In this document: piece after piece, positions 19,637-28,960 of the stretch | Position numbering within the stretch: position 1 is the stretch's first letter | Layout of the letters: every line of letters begins with the position of its first letter | Assembly: GCF_036898095.1 (NCBI RefSeq) | Contig: NC_090744.1 | Span: forward strand, 13,320,143 to 13,384,142 | DNA: 64,000 nt | Origin: Palaemon carinicauda | Taxonomy: Eukaryota > Arthropoda > Malacostraca > Decapoda > Palaemonidae | Direction of reading: 5' to 3' | The notes under the pieces: generated by a model | Told to the model about the DNA's origin: nothing | Databases searched by the model: none | Seen by the model: only the letters and a program-made list of their open reading frames with translations | Program-made: the position numbers and the translations under genes

Positions 19637-22600
19637 CTAGCGTTTGCGGTCTCGGCTGCTCCCTCCAAGATTCTTGCCTTCCCTGGAGGATTTTTTGCCT
19701 TTCCTTTCTTTGACAGGAAAGGGCTTAGACACCAAGGTCTTCGCTGCTGTTGTCGTCTTAGTGGTCTTGACTGGACGGGACTGCTGTGGTGCTGGAGGCT
19801 TATACGGCTTAGATGTTAAAGCCCTAAGAAGGACGGAGTCTTGATGAGACTTACTCCACCTCTCAGTGGCATGTTCCACATCCTTAGGCTCGAACAAGAC
19901 GGATCCCTCTAGGGAGGACTGTCTAAGCCTATTGATCTCGGTGCTAGGGACCTTCTGATGGAATCTCTCAGCTACTGCATCCCGACATTTCAGGATGGTA
20001 TTTGCCCACAAGTTCAAGACTTGGTGGGCCAGAAACTCGATCGTGCGAGTACCTGAGAGAGGGAAGGTTTCCATAGCTTTCCTGGTACGTTCTTTGGAGA
20101 AATCCTCAGAACGTATCAGGATACCTAAGGTCCGCAACCAGATATCGAGCCACAAAGTGGCTTGCATAGCACACTTCGCAACTTTCTCCTGGTTGAGGAT
20201 CTTGGCTGCCGAGAACGAGACCTGTCGGTTGGAGAGTCTCTCAAGAGGGACTCCCCTGGTTAGCTCTTCCAGCGAGTGGTGAAGAGGAAGAGCTAAACAA
20301 GGCTCCTGAAGGATCTTGAAGTACCTCCTCTGCTGTACAGGAGGAGGTGGGAGGAGCTTGTTGGTGGCACCGGAACGGTTGGAGGAGGACATTTCGGAGA
20401 GCTGTTGTGAGATCTTGTCCCTGGTACTCTTAACCCCTTGAGACCAGGGCAGTGCTGCACTGGTCTTGGAGTGTTTCTGAGTACCAGAGACACGGTCCGG
20501 GACACTGTCTTTGCCCTCTTGAGGAGGGATCTCTGGGTCTGAAAACCCGTTGAGAGCCCTCAGAGTCAGAACTTGCCAAAACGCATGTTCTGACTCTTGC
20601 TGGTCTCCTCCTGCTGCAGGATTTGCAGTGAAGTCTCCTTCTATCCCCAAAGGCTCTTCTTGGGGAGAGTCGCGGACATTCTCTGAGTGGCTAGCTGGCT
20701 CCATCCTAGTCCTAGTAGAGGACTTCGGCAATGTTTTGGAGTCCTTAGATTCCTTCCTGGAAAGGATGTAGGACTCCAACATTGACGAGGGTGGCATGTT
20801 CCTTTCAATCCCCGACTGAGTAGACCCCTCGGTGCGACGGGGGAGTCTCTCTTCGCGTGATTCCCTTGGGGACGGGAAATCTTCGTCCGAAAGGGAAGGA
20901 GAGGCAGTCTGAGGAAAAGAAGGAACCTGCCTCGAAGGTCTGCGTGGAGTCAGTTTCGCCCTTGGGAAATGACCGCGTCTGGAACTCCTCTTTTTCTCTT
21001 CAAAGGCGTAGAAGAAGCCATGGTTTTGTGTCCCAATTCACAGAAGACAGGCTTGAAAGCGTGCGTTACGGCTCTGATCAGTGCACCGAACCAGGGCTGT
21101 TGGCTGACAGATGCACTGTCAGACATACCCCTTGAAGGGATAGCGATTGAAGGATCCCTGAGAGGAGTCCCCATCATTGGTGAGTTTGCCTAAGGTGGCT
21201 TTGGGATCCTGGACCCCTCTGGATGTATCCCTTCTCCCACAATGCGCGGTGGTATGCGCTCGCGGGGAGGGGAATGAGGCGATGGCGACCTTGCCGTGCG
21301 TAGTTTAGTAGTCTCGCGCGCGGGATGATATTGATGCTCGTGCGAGGGAGAATATCGGGGCTAGCGCGCGGGAGACTGTTGACGCGCGGGCGCGCAGGAT
21401 TAATACGTTGAGTGCGCGGGCGTGCAGGAGAGAGTTCACGCGCATCTTTACCAGCTGTAGGGCGCGCTTGCAGGAAAAAGATCCCTAGCGCGCGGGCGCG
21501 CAGTTGAATCATGTGGGGCGAGTGAGAGAATGTTGGCGCGCATCCTTTGGAGAGGATGGGCGAGCGTGCGCGCGTATTCTTAGCTGGAGCCTTGTTAGGC
21601 CCATGTAGAAATGACGACGGCAGGTCGGCAGGTCTGTCGGATGGAAGGTCAACGTGTTCTTTAAAAGGACGACCTTCCACCGAAGGCGATTGCGAACGAT
21701 CTGCAGAAAGGTCCAGGACAAGTGCAGGAGCAGTGACAGATGATTGGTCTCGAGGCTCCTCTGCGGTGGACTGCATCGAAGATGTTGAACCAAAGAGGCG
21801 TCTCCTCACCGCAGGTGAAGGAAGGCCTCTTAGGGTGAAGAGGAAGGCGAGCCTTCGGACGAATGCGCCCTCTAGGGGCCGTTGGATCAGCAAGCTGACC
21901 TTCTGCAGTCCTCCAAAGAGGAGTCTCTGTAAGTGAACTCCCCTGAGGGGGAGAAACACTAGCAGGAGAGACTGACGATAGACTTAGTTTCTCCTCATAG
22001 GTTGAACAGGAAAGAGAGAAATTAAGCCGTCAGCTACCATTGAGTTTGGAGAGGCAAAGGTGATGGGTGATAGTGCATGGGATACCTCTGACACCACAAC
22101 GTCGACCAGAGACAGATGATCAACCTCTGACGGTGACGAAGATTGCGTGACAGCGGCACCCAATCGGATGTAGTTAAGCAAAACCTCCTTGGAGGGCGAA
22201 CCCGTAAGCCCCAAGGAGGACCAAAGCTGAAATAAGGAGGTTAGTGACATATCCTCCCCAAGGGGGGAGAGGTGGAGCTGCTTCGCTAGGGGAAGCAACG
22301 TCATCTCTCGAGTCCCAAGGTTGGTAAAATATACATCGATCTACGCTACCACTCGACGGTCTCTCGAAAGAGACCGACCGAGTGGTGGGAGCTTCAGAAG
22401 AGGATTCGACAACGGAAGAAGAGGCCTTGGGTTTTTCTCCTTTCGAAGCAACCTTCGAAGGAAAAATATCCCGTTTGGACTTCTTCTTCCGTCGTCGCGA
22501 AAACCTCTCCCAATGGGAGGTAGACCACTCCCTACACTTGTTGTTGCCATCACACCGTTGGCCCCTACAAGAAGGACAAAGGGCGTGAGGATTAGTCTCG

Positions 22601-22656
22601 ACCGCCGACATGAATGTTCCACAGGGGCGGTCGGGAAACCCAGGGCAGGTGCGCAT
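19637..22656 (-). pseudogene. DIRS-E gag-like ORF1, multiply frameshifted
   Basis: Starts at ATG 22654-22656 (MRTCPG, as in DIRS-D). The cysteine module DPH-like NPHALCPSCRGQRC is followed by SRRRKKKSKRD. The frame then shifts near 22300, 21970, 21175 and 20900. The last 386 codons (19637-20797) carry the conserved ORF1 C-terminal half, SFSAAKILNQEKVAKCAMQA, FLAHQVLNLWANTIL, and a basic KGKKSSREGKN tail. The Arg-rich middle (21174-21600) parallels the tandem-repeat region of DIRS-D. Confidence 0.78.
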
Positions 22657-22957
22657 GATCGCAGAGGCCAACTTCACATATACAGAACTAGAAAAAGAAA
22701 AGGCAAAAGCAATTAAATGGCTGCCAAATGACGGCGAGGATGAAAGCAGGCACGTCCGACCACCATCCGAGCCGAGAGCAAAGTGAGCTCAAGCACAGGT
22801 GTGTGAGAGGGGGGGTGCAAGCTACCCTCCCCTACCCCCCCTACCTAGCGGTGTGGGGAGTAAATCTTCGTTAAAATTTAATGGCTCGTCATTTCAGCTA
22901 CGCCGAAAGTAATACCCCTATTAAATAGCGTGGTTTGTATTCCAGTTACGGAATAAA

Positions 22958-24698
22958 CCAGGACTCACACAAATACACTAGATATAGATGGAATCAAACC
23001 ACAGGGCAGTTTGATAAAAAATCAGTAATTGATTATGTCGTTATATCAGATAAGAGGCTTGTAGAAAATGTTAAAGTATTGCCAGGAGTCTCCCTTGATT
23101 CAAATCATAGACTAGTCATAGGAAAAATTTACATTCCTCCCATAAGAAAAGAGCAAACAGAGAAGAGATAAATGATAAAAACAGAATCCTTGAAAGACCC
23201 AGTTATCAAAATGAGATTTCAAAACAAGTTTATAGAGAGTTTGCAATACTTGGAGCAGCGGGATTGGAAGGGACTAAAGGAGAGTGCCTTGGATGTAGGG
23301 GAGAAGGAACTTGGCTGTAGGTTTGTTGGAGGTACTAGGAAAAGACGTACAATTTGGTGGAATGACGAAGTAAAAGGTGCAATAAAGATGAAGAACAAAA
23401 TGCACATGAAATGGATGAAAGAAAGGAACCAACAGACTAGAGAAGAATATGTATCTTCTAGGAATCAATCAGAAGAGATTAAGAGAAGATCATGGATAAA
23501 TGCAATATAATATAAAGGATGAAAATGGAAACATTATTGGCACGGCTACAGAACTTAATGAAAAATGGACTACTTATTTCAATAGGTTACTAAATGTAAC
23601 TACAGAAGGAAATGAAGAATATATTTTTCAATTTAACAGAGAAAATAGGGAGGATGTGATTACTTATCATGAGTTTGAAAATGCTTTGAAAGAGATGAAA
23701 AATGGGAAAAGCCCAGGGTATGATAATATACCAATTGAGTTATTCAAATAGGGAGGGGACCTAGCAAAGTAGATATCATATGACCTAACCTTGTCATTCT
23801 GGTTAGAGAGCACGGTTACTGAAGACTGGGGAAAACATATTTCTGTACCCTTTTATAAAGGTAAAGGTGATTCAGGCAAATGCAAGAATTATAGAGGTAT
23901 AACGCTCATATGTCATGCAGCAAAACTTTATGAGAGGATTTTAGAAAAGAGGGTACGAAACATCCTTGAACCTCAGCTAGGCGAAGAACAACATGGATAC
24001 AGAAAGGACAGAAGTACATCAGTTCTCATATTCGCCTTGAGGCTTGTTATTGAAAAATCATGGAAATACAATAGGCCACTGTATATAGCATTTATTGACT
24101 TGGAAAAGGCATATGACTTGGTATCTAGGAACAAATTGTGGTGCTTAGGAGAGGTTTATGGACTCGACGGTAGATTGGGAGCTGCAATAAAGAGCACGCA
24201 CGAACCATGTATGAATAATGTAAGGACTGAATACAAGAATGAAAATTGGTTTAGAGTAACAACAGGTGTTAAGCAGGGAAGCGTTCTTTCCCCACTCTTG
24301 TTCATTGCATATATAGATGTAATTATAAGAAGTTTTAAGGAAAGAATAAATATCTCGGGAGACTCATGATTTTTGCTGATGATATTGCTTTCTGGACATA
24401 TGATTGGGAAGAACTAGAAAGAGCATTGATAGCCTTGAACAATTGTTTAACAGAAGCCGGACTGAAGATGAACATTAAAAAAACAGAAATATTAACAATC
24501 AACAAACAACAACAAGCTCCAAAGAACATCATGATAAGAAATACGGTAATTAAGGACACCAACGCATTCAAGTATTTAGGGTGTATGTTTACAGACAACG
24601 GCTATAAGAACAAAGAAGAAATTACTGAACGAATAAAGAAATATAATAAATGCTCTGGAGCACTCTATCCAATTATGAGAGATGCATACGTACCTATA
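22958..24698 (+). pseudogene. LINE-A endonuclease end and reverse transcriptase
   Basis: Resumes exactly where 18802 left off (DSHKYTRYRWNQ, then IDYVVIS and DSNHRLV, the last endonuclease blocks). RT follows: PGYDNIPIELFK, GKCKNYRGITLICHAAKLYE, HGYRKDRST, FIDLEKAYDLV, VKQGSVLSPLLF and the catalytic FADDIA near 24368-24387. Frameshifts near 23505 and 24366, plus in-frame stops at about 23749 and 23770, disable it. It ends at LINE-B. Confidence 0.85.
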
Positions 24699-27608
24699 CC
24701 GTTACCGTTACCGATCCCACAATCCAACAGGATCGTAGGGGCGCTGCATGGTGGAACACCACAATAGGAGCCTCCACTTGTCACGGTCGTGTGTGAGTGC
24801 CTGGGTCTGGGCGAAGGTTTTTCCTGTCCATTCAGCAATGTTGTCGGTCCACCTCTTTCTCTGCCGCCCTCTTCTCCTCTTCCCCTGAACTGTTCCCTGG
24901 AGAATTGTCTTGGACAGGCCGCATGATCTTGTTGTGTGGCCATACCATTTTAGTTTTCTCCTCTTCACTGTGGACAGCAGATCTTCATAGCGTCCTAAGT
25001 GTTGTCTCTCTCTTCTGTTGACTTCTTCATTTGTGACATGCTCAATGTACGAGATGCCAAGCACTCGTCTGAAGCATCTCATTTCTGCAGCTTGGATCTT
25101 TCTCTGTAGCTCTGCCGTCAGTGTCCAGGATTCACAAGCATACAGAAGGATGGAAATGACTAGGGCATGCAATAGTCTCAATTTGGATTTGACAGCGATG
25201 TTTTTGTCTTTCCAGATTGGATTCAGTTTTGCAAGCGCCGCTATTGTTTGCGCGATTCTTGCATGGACTTCTGGTTTGGATCCTTCTTGGCTGATGATTG
25301 CACCAAGGTACTTGAATTGTTGGACTGTTTCAAGTTGTTGACCACCGACCACGATTTTTGCTTTGATTGATTCGTCGCTGTTTCTCAGTTTTGTTTTTTC
25401 AGCACTGATTTCCATTCCGTATCTGGTTGATGTTTCATCCAGACGTTTCACGAGGTTGACCAGCTAATCTTCGTTCCCTGCCAGGTCGTCAATATCATCA
25501 GCAAACCGAAGGTTGCTGATTGTTCGTCCTCCGATGCTAACTGTGCTCACATGATCTTCGAGTGCATCTGTCATAATTTGTTCAAGGAAGATGTTGAACA
25601 GGGTTGGTGACAGAAGGCAGCCTTGGCGGACACCTACTGAAGTGCGGAAGCATTCGCCTATTTTGCCTTGGGCAAGGACCGCGCTGGTTGCTTTGTTGTA
25701 CAGCTGTTGGATCGTCAGTATCAGTTTTTGTCCCATGTTGTACCTGTTCATTGTGGCCCAGAGGGCATCATGCCATACGTGGTCAAATGCCTTTTTGTAG
25801 TCAATGAACACATGAAAGATGTCTTGCTGGTGTTGGCTGTACTTCTCACACAGAACTCGAAGATTAAAAATCTGTTCCGTTGTGCTCCTTCCTCTTCTAA
25901 ATCCAGTTTGTTCTTCAGCAATGATCTCTTCTGCCTGGGGTCTCAGTCGGTTCAGAATGACTCTCAACATCACTTTGCTTGCGTGGCTGATAAGGCTAAT
26001 CGTTCTATAGTTTTGGCATTGCTGTAAGTTGCCTTTCTTTGGAAGCGTGATGATGAGGGACTGTGTCCAGGGTGTGGGCCATTCACCTGTGTGCCAGATC
26101 TTGTTGCAGATGCTAGTGAGGATGTCAGTCACTGTCTCTCCACCATGCTTTATAAGTTCTGCACGGATGTTGTCTACTCCTGCAGCTTTTCCATGTTTTA
26201 GCGATCTGATCGCTTCCTCCACTTCTTCTCTCAAAACTGGGAAGTCTTCCTTGTTAGATGATTTGTGGCACGATGTTACATTGGGATCTCCATTGGTCTG
26301 GTAGTTGTAAAGGTCGGAACAGTACTCTGTCTACCTCTTGAGTATGTCTTCTTCTTCCATGAGGCAGTTCCCTGCTTTGTCTTGGATGGTACTGACTCGT
26401 GCTTGCTTTGGTTTTGTTAGATCTTTCACGATTTGGAACGCTCGCCTACTGTTGTTCTTCTCCAGCTTTTCCTCAATTTCTGTACACTGTTTCCCAATCC
26501 AATCTTCTTTGGCTTGGTTCATGCTTTTTCTTATCTTGCGGTTTATTTCTCTGTACTCTGTTGCTCCGGTGGGTGTGATCTTGTTCTTTTTCAGTTCTCT
26601 TCTGATTTCATCTGTGACCCATCGCTGTGTTTTCCTGCGAACGTTTCCAAGCGTTTCGTTTGCAGACTCTATCATGACTTTAATTGAGCTGTGGTCTTCC
26701 TCAAGCGTTAACAGTGGGGCAAACTTCCCTACAACTGTTGCCTTAAAGGACTCTGCGATGTTGGGGTCCCTCAACCTGTCCAGGTTGAATTTCATCCTGG
26801 TGTTCTTGGGCTTCTTGATTGTCTTCAGCCTGAGTTTGAAGTTCACAAACACCAGATCATGGTCGCTACCGACATCTGCACCAGGGAAAGTTCTTGTCGT
26901 AGCTCTTTTGATCCCCGATCTGAACCGATTTTGTACAAGAATGTAGTCGATCTGGTTGTGGTGGATTCCATTAGGTGCATGCCATGTCCAGCGTCGTGAT
27001 GCCTTGTGCTCACCGGGTGTATTTGCAAGCACAGCATTGTTGTAGCTGGCAAACTCTAGTAGTCGTAGTCCTCTCTCATTGGACACGTCATTGCACGAGG
27101 GGCCGCGGAATTCCTTCCAGTCCATGCGTCTTTGCCCATTTTCACATTCCAATCTCCCTGGATGATAAGTATGTCATTTTTGTCCACTTTGTCGATGGTT
27201 TCTTGGAGTTGACTATAGAATGCCTCCACAGCATCATCATCTTGGTCTGTTGTTGGTGCATAGGCCTGTACTATTGTCATGTTAAATGGTGCTGCTCTTA
27301 GGCGGATGAAAATGGCCCTGCTGGAAACTGGGCAGCAACCTAGTACAGAGTTCTTGACGTTCTTGTTGACAAGAAAACCTACGCCATTGGTATGTTTGTC
27401 CATCTCTCCACTGTAGTAAAGTACATGACCTTCCTCGGTGAGATGCTCCCCATGGTTCTTCCACCTAACCTCACAAAGTCCCACAACGTGCCAGGTGTAT
27501 ATCTCTAGTTCGTGTGTTAGTTCCTGTAGTTTCCCTGTCTGGGCAAGGGTTCTCACGTTCCATGTTGCTATTGCAACGTTATCTCTTCCTCGGATCTTTG
27601 GAGGGGAT
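24699..27608 (-). mobile_element. LINE-B: RTE-like non-LTR element inserted in LINE-A
   Basis: Flanked by GTACCTATA at 24690-24698 and 27609-27617, a 9-bp target-site duplication. The 3' end (left side) is a short tandem repeat, CGGTAACGGTAACGG on the minus strand, as seen in RTE-type elements. It is 5'-truncated just before the endonuclease start. Confidence 0.88.
24708..27600 (-). pseudogene. LINE-B endonuclease-reverse transcriptase ORF
   Basis: Endonuclease: VAIATWNVRTLAQTGKLQEL, GLCEVRW, VQAYAPT, GDWN (catalytic block), then after a frameshift near 27100 HHNQIDYILV and VGSDHDLV. RT: GVDNIRAELIKHGG, NYRTISLISHASKVMLRVIL, EEQTGFRRGRST, FIDYKKAFDHV, VRQGCLLSPTLFN and FADDID near 25487-25503. 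The C-terminal region follows (LYACESW). Two nonsense codons (26331-26333, likely Trp; 25464-25466, likely Gln) and the frameshift inactivate it. The endonuclease resembles entries named craniofacial development protein 2-like, which are TE-derived. Confidence 0.9.
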
Positions 27609-27617
27609 GTACCTATA

Positions 27618-28104
27618 GAAGTAAAGAAAACCATATTTGAAGGATTACTAACACCAATAATGACATATAGATCAGAGAGCTGGACAAAGACAATCAAAAA
27701 CAGGAGCAGAGTCCAAGCTTCAGCGATGAAAAGCCTAAGAACAATAATGCACAAAACAAGAAGAGAGAGAATAAAAAATGTAGATTTTAGAAGGATGGTT
27801 GGGGTATCTCCTATGTTGAACAAGATTGAGAAGGGTCAGCTGAGATGGCTGGGACATTTAATGAGAATGGATGGAAATAGAATTGCAAGGAGGAGATGGG
27901 ACTGGACGCCTGGTGGGAGGAGATCAAGAGGTAGACCACGTAAACGCTGGAAGGATGGAATTGAAGAGATTCTGACAAAGAACAACATGCCAACAATTGA
28001 ACAGGTGAGAAGAGAGGGAATTTTTGAAAACAGAATTGAGTGGAGAAGACAACTGATTCCACTGGCAGGTTGAAAGCCTACCTGGGAGTGGAAATAAGTA
28101 AGTA
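27618..28104 (+). pseudogene. LINE-A C-terminal region and 3' end
   Basis: Continues LINE-A after LINE-B: EVKKTIFEGLLTPIMTYRSE, LRWLGHLMRMDGN, RGRPRKRWKDGIEEIL and a stop at 28071-28073. About 30 bp of 3' UTR and a TAAGTAAGTA tail follow. This C-terminal domain is typical of RTE/L2-like ORF2 proteins. Confidence 0.85.
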
Positions 28105-28239
28105 AGAATAATTACGTTAATGCTGTAAAATATTCTTCTTAGGCAGTATTCTGATATTATAACATCATAAAAATTGGCTGCTTTAGGAACAAAATAACTT
28201 GAAAATAACAGTAAAATATAAAAAGAATAAAAGTATTAC

Positions 28240-28321
28240 CTTTACGTCATCCATAAACTGCTGTAACTCATTGTTTTTCCTTTGTATGGCTTCTTCCATT
28301 TCCTTCTCCACATGCCATCCA
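28240..28321 (-). CDS. Candidate coiled-coil exon of a host gene
   Basis: 82 nt between acceptor TTTTATTCCTCTAG and donor GTAATA on the minus strand. It encodes GWHVEKEMEEAIQRKNNELQ plus QFMDDVK without a stop. Strong heptad periodicity and charge suggest a coiled coil. It ends in phase 0, matching exon 18182-18317, which would be the next exon about 9.9 kb away across the LINE-A nest. No TE similarity was recognised. Confidence 0.5.
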
Positions 28322-28359
28322 CTAGAGGAATAAAAAGACGGATCAAACTACAGGTACTA

Positions 28360-28960
28360 TACATTACACTAATTTGTATTTCTTATCTATACAAACCAAA
28401 GTCCTTTTATAGGCATAGGATTTCAGTGAAGCTGAAAACTCAGCTATTAAAATTCATAGAAGTGTCAGTGCCCCTTCCCACCCCCTGCCACCTCACATAT
28501 TAGCCACTTTTACCTTCAACTAGGACTTAAAGGGTGGATGAGGCAGAAATTAAAGCTTTAAGGACTGGGGTTTATATACTGTTGTTAGGAAAAATACGAA
28601 TGACTTTAATTTATGACATTCTTACAAATATACAAAACCCTCGTCCCTTAATAGTTTACTTACCCTTAGGATGGCGTTAGTCCCTATAAGAAAACTGATT
28701 GGCTTAAAATCCAGGGATATCAAAACATTCGGACCTAGGGAGGAGCGAGAGCGTTGACTCCAATTCACCTTCAATGACCTGAATTCCGAATATTAATCTA
28801 GGTTTCTACCATTAGACAGACGATCAGGGAAGAACATATATTCCCAAGGGATCTGATGTCCTCAATGTAAGCCTTAAAGTAAAGCGATTGGTTTACATTA
28901 CTCTCCATCCTCCCTCTCGGCAGGAGGATGAGGAAAACATTTCTATAAGAACCTAAAATA
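28360..28960 (-). mobile_element. DIRS-H: left terminus and ICR fragment of a DIRS element
   Basis: AATTTGTATTTCTTATCTAT at 28371 and its diverged complement at 28575-28620 have the terminus-to-ICR spacing of DIRS-D. After the ICR, TTTACTTACCCTTAGGATGG matches GTGACTTACCCCTTAGGAAGG of D (32515-32540). Coding regions are absent; it ends at or near the Tigger element. Confidence 0.6.

Larger units (their letters stand above)
18803..22957 (-). mobile_element. DIRS-E: internally deleted DIRS element
   Basis: Left end TGACAAATTCGTAGATAATT and right end CCAGTTACGGAATAAA match the termini of DIRS-D. About 50 bp in, near 18850, the sequence jumps directly into RT coding sequence, so YR, RNase H and the ICR are missing (4.15 kb against 8.05 kb for D). 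Without an ICR it should not be able to complete DIRS-type replication. Confidence 0.87.
18335..28104 (+). mobile_element. LINE-A: 5'-truncated non-LTR retrotransposon carrying two insertions
   Basis: Three collinear pieces (18335-18802, 22958-24698, 27618-28104) form one endonuclease-RT element. AGAATAA occurs at 18328-18334 and 28105-28111, a likely 7-bp target-site duplication. The 3' end is a short repeat, AAATAAGTAAGTA. DIRS-E occupies 18803-22957 and LINE-B 24699-27608. The element is antisense to the candidate host gene and ends 10 bp from its splice acceptor. Confidence 0.8.

Noticed and set aside
25604..26946. Plus-strand open frames through LINE-B
   Set aside because: Antisense to the LINE-B ORF; Cys/Ser/Leu-rich composition is a strand artefact.
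26331..27600. Similarity to craniofacial development protein 2-like host proteins
   Set aside because: That name is commonly attached to LINE endonucleases; the segment is continuous with RT and flanked by a LINE target duplication.
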